A stretch of 64,000 nt of DNA from a virus. The position numbers and the translations under genes are program-made. Location of the stretch: the IMG/VR virus record IMGVR_UViG_3300042433_000146, positions 62,001 to 126,000 of that record; one strand, given 5' to 3'. Shown here piece after piece: positions 60,533-64,000 of this stretch. Each line of letters begins with the position of its first letter. Positions within the stretch are counted from its first letter, which is position 1. The notes under the pieces are model-generated. The model was not told the origin of the DNA and searched no databases. It saw nothing but the letters and a program-made list of their open reading frames with translations.

Positions 60533-61513
60533 GTGAGCACAGAATCGGTCGCTGTAATCGTCGGGAGATTCCAGATCCCGTCAATGGATGACGAATTCAA
60601 AGTCATGATCCGGCTGGTCAAAGAGGCCCACCAGTTCACGATGTTGATGTTGTCTAGTAACCCGGTGCCCGGAAACCGAGAAGAACCGTTGAGTTACGTC
60701 ATGCGCTGCATGATGATCCATGAAGTCTTTCCAGATTTGTTCATCGCCCCGCTGATGGACATGGCAAGCGCGAAAAAATGGGTGGCGGTTCTGGAAAGCC
60801 GCGTGCGTGAGTCTTTTCCGCTGATGACGGCACGTATCTATGCAGCGCCGGAAATCGTCACCATGTACAAAGACTCCGGTGGTGTGTTGCCGGTCACTGA
60901 ATTGACTGGACCCAACATCACCAAAATTCTCCCGGCGGTTCGGGAGAAGATCGTCAACAATACTGATTTCCGCAAGGGAGTCATCTATGCAACGAATCAC
61001 ACACACAAAAAAGTCCTTTCGACTGTAGACGGAGCAATCATCCGGGGTAACGAAACCCTGTTAGGACGGAAGCACAACGAATCGGCATGGCGGTTCATGG
61101 GCGGCTTCACGGAAGTGACCAGTGAATCGGATGAAGAGGATCTGAGCCGCGAAGCGATGGAAGAAACCCGCCTCAAGATCAAGCCCGATGACTGGTATTA
61201 CCTTGGCCGGGTTCGTGTTAATGACTGGCGATATATCAACAGCGGAGACGTGATTCGCACCGGGTTCTATGTCACATTCGATTTTGAAGGGGAACCTGTC
61301 GCCGGGGACGATCTGGCGGAAGTTCGTTGGGTGAGTCTGGACGCTGAGTCGGATGAGATCCCGTTGGTCCATGAACACCGGCATCTGTGGGACCGGCTTC
61401 AAGCGGCAAGGAACGCGGTGTATGAACAGCACACCGCGAACAAACGCGCGGAAGAGGCCCGGCGGAAGCTGATGGAATCGATCACACAACAGGAAGAAGA
61501 CGTACCATTCTGA
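60533..61513 (+). CDS. NadM-like/Nudix bifunctional protein with altered adenylyltransferase motif
   Basis: 326 residues from GTG. The N-terminal ~180 residues follow NMN adenylyltransferase/NadM layout (VAVIVGRFQ at the start, MLSSNPVPGNREEPLSYVMR later), but the catalytic HxGH is replaced by PSMDDEF. The C-terminal half is a Nudix domain (FMGGFTEVTSESDEEDLSRE, AMEETRL). Family members make NAD from NMN and hydrolyse ADP-ribose; activity of the first domain is uncertain. Next gene is NAMPT. Confidence 0.78.
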   Translation: MSTESVAVIVGRFQIPSMDDEFKVMIRLVKEAHQFTMLMLSSNPVPGNREEPLSYVMRCMMIHEVFPDLFIAPLMDMASAKKWVAVLESRVRESFPLMTARIYAAPEIVTMYKDSGGVLPVTELTGPNITKILPAVREKIVNNTDFRKGVIYATNHTHKKVLSTVDGAIIRGNETLLGRKHNESAWRFMGGFTEVTSESDEEDLSREAMEETRLKIKPDDWYYLGRVRVNDWRYINSGDVIRTGFYVTFDFEGEPVAGDDLAEVRWVSLDAESDEIPLVHEHRHLWDRLQAARNAVYEQHTANKRAEEARRKLMESITQQEEDVPF

Positions 61514-61532
61514 AAGGAAGAAAAACAGACGC

Positions 61533-62921
61533 ATGATTTTACGACGGACGGACTCCTACAAGGTAGGACATTTCGGGCAATACCCGCCGGGAACGAAGAT
61601 GATTCATTCGTATCTCGAAGCGCGTGGTGGCATGTTTCCACGGACTGTAGTCTTCGGAAACCGCTACTACATGGAACGCTACATGGCCGGACAACAGGTG
61701 GATTTGCCGTCCATCGATCAAGCGGAGAAGCACGCCTATCATCACTTCGGTAACGGTGACATGTTCAACCGGGCCGGTTGGCTCCATATCCTCGAAAAGC
61801 ACAAAGGGCGGCTTCCGTTGCGGATCTGTGCGCCGCCGGAAGGCACGGTGGTTCCGACTGGCAACGTGCTGATGACCATTGAAAACACGGATGAAGCCGT
61901 TCCGTGGTTGACCAACTACGTCGAAACGATGCTCATGCGGGAATGGTACCCGTACACGGTTGCTTCGCTGAGCTACTACTGTCGTGACATCATCCTCAAA
62001 TACCTGATCGAAACCGGCACGCCGGAAGACATCTGGTTCAAGTTGCATGATTTTGGCGGACGGGGCGGATCGTCCACGGAAACCATCGAAATCGGTGGTG
62101 CTGCCCACTTGGTCAATTTCAAGGGAACTGACACCCTCGAAGCCATCGACTTCCTGTTCCGGTGGTACGACGCCAACTTCGAAAACTATCCGGCCTTCTC
62201 TGTCGCCGCGTCTGAACATTCCACGATGACGACGTGGGGCCAGAAACGGGAACGCGACGCTTATGCGAATATGCTGGAAAAGTATCCGACCGGCATTGTC
62301 AGCGTCGTCAGCGATTCGTGGGACATCTTCAACGCGGTAGACAAGATTTGGGGACAGGAACTCAAGGATAAGGTTCTGAACCGCAACGGGCGTGTAGTCA
62401 TCCGGCCCGACTCCGGTGAAGTCATCCCGACTTTGATTGCCATTTTCCGGTCACTGGAAGCCCGCTACGGCATGGAAACGAACGCGAAGGGATACAAGGT
62501 CCTTCCGCCGCAAATTCGCGTCCTGCAAGGCGACGGCATCACGTCCTTGACCATCGAACCGATCCTTCAGGCGCTCAAGGCCGAAGGCTGGTCCGCTGAC
62601 AACATCGTGTTCGGTATGGGCGGCGGTCTTCTTCAGAAGGTGGACCGGGATACCATGTCGATGGCGCTGAAGTGCTCCCGCGCCCTCATCGGCGATGAAG
62701 AGATCGATGTCTACAAGGCGGCGCGCGGTAAGGGTTCGAAGCGTGGTCGGTTGGCATTGATCGCCAATGGCGACAGCTTTAGCACGGTGCGTATCAATGA
62801 AGCGGAGATCCCCGGCAACGTTCTCAGTCCCATCTTCCTTGACGGTGACAGCACCAGCAAGCCGACCATCTACGACATTCGCAAACGCTCCACCCCGGCA
62901 CTTCTCCGGGCGGCGGCATGA
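61533..62921 (+). CDS. nadV: Nicotinamide phosphoribosyltransferase
   Basis: 462 residues (family about 460-490). DSYKVGHFGQYPPGTKMIHS, FGNRYYMERYMAG, HDFGGRGGSS, AASEHSTMTTWGQKRERDAY, VSVVSDSWDIFNAVDKIWGQ, IRPDSGE, GDGITSLTIEPIL, FGMGGGLLQKVDRDTMSMAL are all NAMPT active-site blocks. It makes NMN from nicotinamide and PRPP. With the preceding gene it forms a two-step NAD salvage unit like those known in several large phages. Confidence 0.95.
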   Translation: MILRRTDSYKVGHFGQYPPGTKMIHSYLEARGGMFPRTVVFGNRYYMERYMAGQQVDLPSIDQAEKHAYHHFGNGDMFNRAGWLHILEKHKGRLPLRICAPPEGTVVPTGNVLMTIENTDEAVPWLTNYVETMLMREWYPYTVASLSYYCRDIILKYLIETGTPEDIWFKLHDFGGRGGSSTETIEIGGAAHLVNFKGTDTLEAIDFLFRWYDANFENYPAFSVAASEHSTMTTWGQKRERDAYANMLEKYPTGIVSVVSDSWDIFNAVDKIWGQELKDKVLNRNGRVVIRPDSGEVIPTLIAIFRSLEARYGMETNAKGYKVLPPQIRVLQGDGITSLTIEPILQALKAEGWSADNIVFGMGGGLLQKVDRDTMSMALKCSRALIGDEEIDVYKAARGKGSKRGRLALIANGDSFSTVRINEAEIPGNVLSPIFLDGDSTSKPTIYDIRKRSTPALLRAAA

Positions 62922-62986
62922 ACCAGCGGGTTATTGTCGGAGAGGTCGCGGGTCTGCAAATCAAGTCACAGGAAAAATCAGAGTGA
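62918..62986 (+). CDS. Possible 22-residue coupling peptide
   Basis: MNQRVIVGEVAGLQIKSQEK then SE, starting in ATGA of the NAMPT stop and ending in GTGA of the next gene. It may only serve translational coupling. Confidence 0.3.
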   Translation: MNQRVIVGEVAGLQIKSQEKSE

Positions 62987-63459
62987 GAAACAAACTGATT
63001 GATGTTGTTCGATTCGTGCGGCACTACCTACCAAGGTGGTGCCGTCCGTATTTTCAATGGACTGTGTACCGGCTCCGTCGTCTGCATGAGATTCGGTGCT
63101 ATGGATTGCGCCCCGGCTATCATGACGCGCGCGAACGCATTCTGTACGGATCGTTCGCGGCACTGGTCGATTTTGTCGAACATGATTGTGCGTGGGAACA
63201 CCAGCGGTCGGAGAACAAGCCCGGTCGCCGGTCGGTCGAAGATGGATTGATCTATCTGGACTGGTGCGCTGGTCTGAAAGATGGTCCGCCACATCAAGTA
63301 GAGTGTGGACGGCTTGCCAAGGAATTGTACTTGTGGTGGACTGTTGGACGACCGGCCCGGCCTGAAATAGAAACAGCGGAACAAGAGATTGCGCACGATA
63401 TGGAAGACCAGACGATGTTGAAAAAATTGGTCAGTATCCGGCTGGATCTATGGACTTAG
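62983..63459 (+). CDS. Hypothetical protein
   Basis: 158 residues from GTG 62983 (ACAGGAAAA upstream; the longer frame is antisense of NAMPT). Arg/Trp-rich, IDVVRFVRHYLPRWCRPYFQ, KDGPPHQVECGRLAKELYLW. Similar WTxxRPxRP blocks occur in other phages. Unknown function. Confidence 0.6.
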   Translation: MRNKLIDVVRFVRHYLPRWCRPYFQWTVYRLRRLHEIRCYGLRPGYHDARERILYGSFAALVDFVEHDCAWEHQRSENKPGRRSVEDGLIYLDWCAGLKDGPPHQVECGRLAKELYLWWTVGRPARPEIETAEQEIAHDMEDQTMLKKLVSIRLDLWT

Positions 63460-63480
63460 GGGATGACTAACTAGTTTGTG

Positions 63481-63717
63481 ATGTCACACGAACTAGATCA
63501 AGAAATCGATTCTACACTCAAGAATTTCAAATTCCACATCGGCACGGTGGATTTCCAAGACGGTGCCGGGTATCAAGTCGTTGTGTATTTGGCTGAAAAG
63601 AACTTGGCACTGTGCCTTTCGCCGGAAGGTGCCCGTTCGATGGCCTACGCTTTGACGCGGTGCGCGGATGAATTGCAGCCGCCCATGATTGAATTGGACG
63701 ATACGGAAGTGGATTGA
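63481..63717 (+). CDS. Hypothetical protein
   Basis: 78 residues from ATG 63481. SHELDQEIDSTLKNFKFHIG, LAEKNLALCLSPEGARSMAY, then a short acidic tail. No family recognised. Stop overlaps the next ATG (TGATG). Confidence 0.55.
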   Translation: MSHELDQEIDSTLKNFKFHIGTVDFQDGAGYQVVVYLAEKNLALCLSPEGARSMAYALTRCADELQPPMIELDDTEVD

Positions 63718-64000
63718 TGCCGTCTTTCTCGACAATCACAAAACAGCCAAACGAAGCCGCTGGTGTGCTTCCCATTTGTGTGAAGACACAGCGGATGTGT
63801 TTCTTGTGGCGCGCGCCGGGATCGGACTTTGGTAACGTGTGGGGATTGCCCGGCGGCGGTATGGATGAGGGAGAGACACCGGAGCAATCGGCCCGGCGGG
63901 AGTTGATCGAAGAAACCGGCTACGAAGGTCCGTTGAAATTGGTTCCCTCTTACGTGTACGAATCGGAAAAGCTCATCTTCCATAACTTCATCGGATTGGT
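63717..64000 (+). CDS. Nudix hydrolase, 3' end outside the window
   Basis: 94 codons seen. WGLPGGGMDEGETPEQSARR, ELIEETGY is a complete Nudix box (GX5EX7REUXEEXGU), metal-dependent hydrolase of nucleoside diphosphate derivatives. Starts by translational coupling to the previous gene. Confidence 0.9.
   Translation, partial: MPSFSTITKQPNEAAGVLPICVKTQRMCFLWRAPGSDFGNVWGLPGGGMDEGETPEQSARRELIEETGYEGPLKLVPSYVYESEKLIFHNFIGL

Noticed and set aside
1-64000. CRISPR array, rRNA, integrase, insertion sequence or attachment site
   Set aside because: No regularly spaced repeats, rRNA blocks, transposase or integrase motifs were found; the repeats present are terminators, promoter motifs and a tRNA spacer repeat.

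Overview
This window is part of the genome of a large, strictly lytic, T4-like contractile-tailed phage (myovirus). The evidence is a T4-type core: sliding clamp gp45, clamp loader gp44/gp62, recombination nuclease gp46/gp47, UvsW helicase, UvsY mediator, late sigma factor gp55 and two tail-tube-fold proteins. Around it lie genes typical of big T4-like genomes (CobS/CobT-type pair, PhoH, Hsp20, dUTPase, dNMP kinase, NAD salvage). No integrase, attachment site, rRNA or CRISPR array was seen. The host is not given by the sequence. One secreted protein (13750-14859) has the repeat style and Gln-ending signal peptide I associate with Acidobacteriota, so that phylum is a candidate only.

Layout. 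1-5.3 kb: ClpP, a virion Ig-like protein, an HNH endonuclease, a minus-strand tRNA array (Thr x3, Asp x2, Ala x3, one odd class II) with tRNA-like RNAs inside it, and a SprT-like protease. 5.4-9.4 kb: a plus-strand fibre/head-decoration cluster. 9.5-9.9 kb: a circularly permuted tmRNA. 9.9-26 kb: mostly minus-strand accessory and nucleotide-metabolism genes (ParB-like, SLOG, HNH, deoxyribosyltransferase, dNMP kinase, HD hydrolase, PD-(D/E)XK exonuclease, PhoH, methyltransferase, RNA ligase). 26-36 kb: Thg1-like enzyme, tail fibre, nucleotidyltransferase, dUTPase, Hsp20 and DUF2786-like proteins. 36.5-41.6 kb: an operon with a Ro60/TROVE protein, a macro domain and a VWA protein. 42.05-42.5 kb: a large structured RNA. 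42.5-64 kb: the T4 core in one direction, ending with a NAD(H) salvage pair and a Nudix protein.

Two promoter classes are visible. Sigma70-like promoters carry TTGAC-N6-GTC across the -35 box. T4-like late promoters carry TAAATA (or TAAACA, TAAATG, TAAATC) and in about twenty cases the start codon lies exactly 5-6 nt downstream, at the expected +1, so most late mRNAs should be leaderless. Start codons below were revised with this rule.

Genes that seem to work together: ClpP with tmRNA (tagging and proteolysis); TROVE protein with tRNA-like Y-RNA candidates; RNA ligase, Thg1-like enzyme and tRNA genes (RNA repair and translation); NAMPT with a NadM/Nudix protein (NAD); and six proteins sharing a T4-like capsid-targeting N-terminus, including a protease, which may be packaged in the head and injected.
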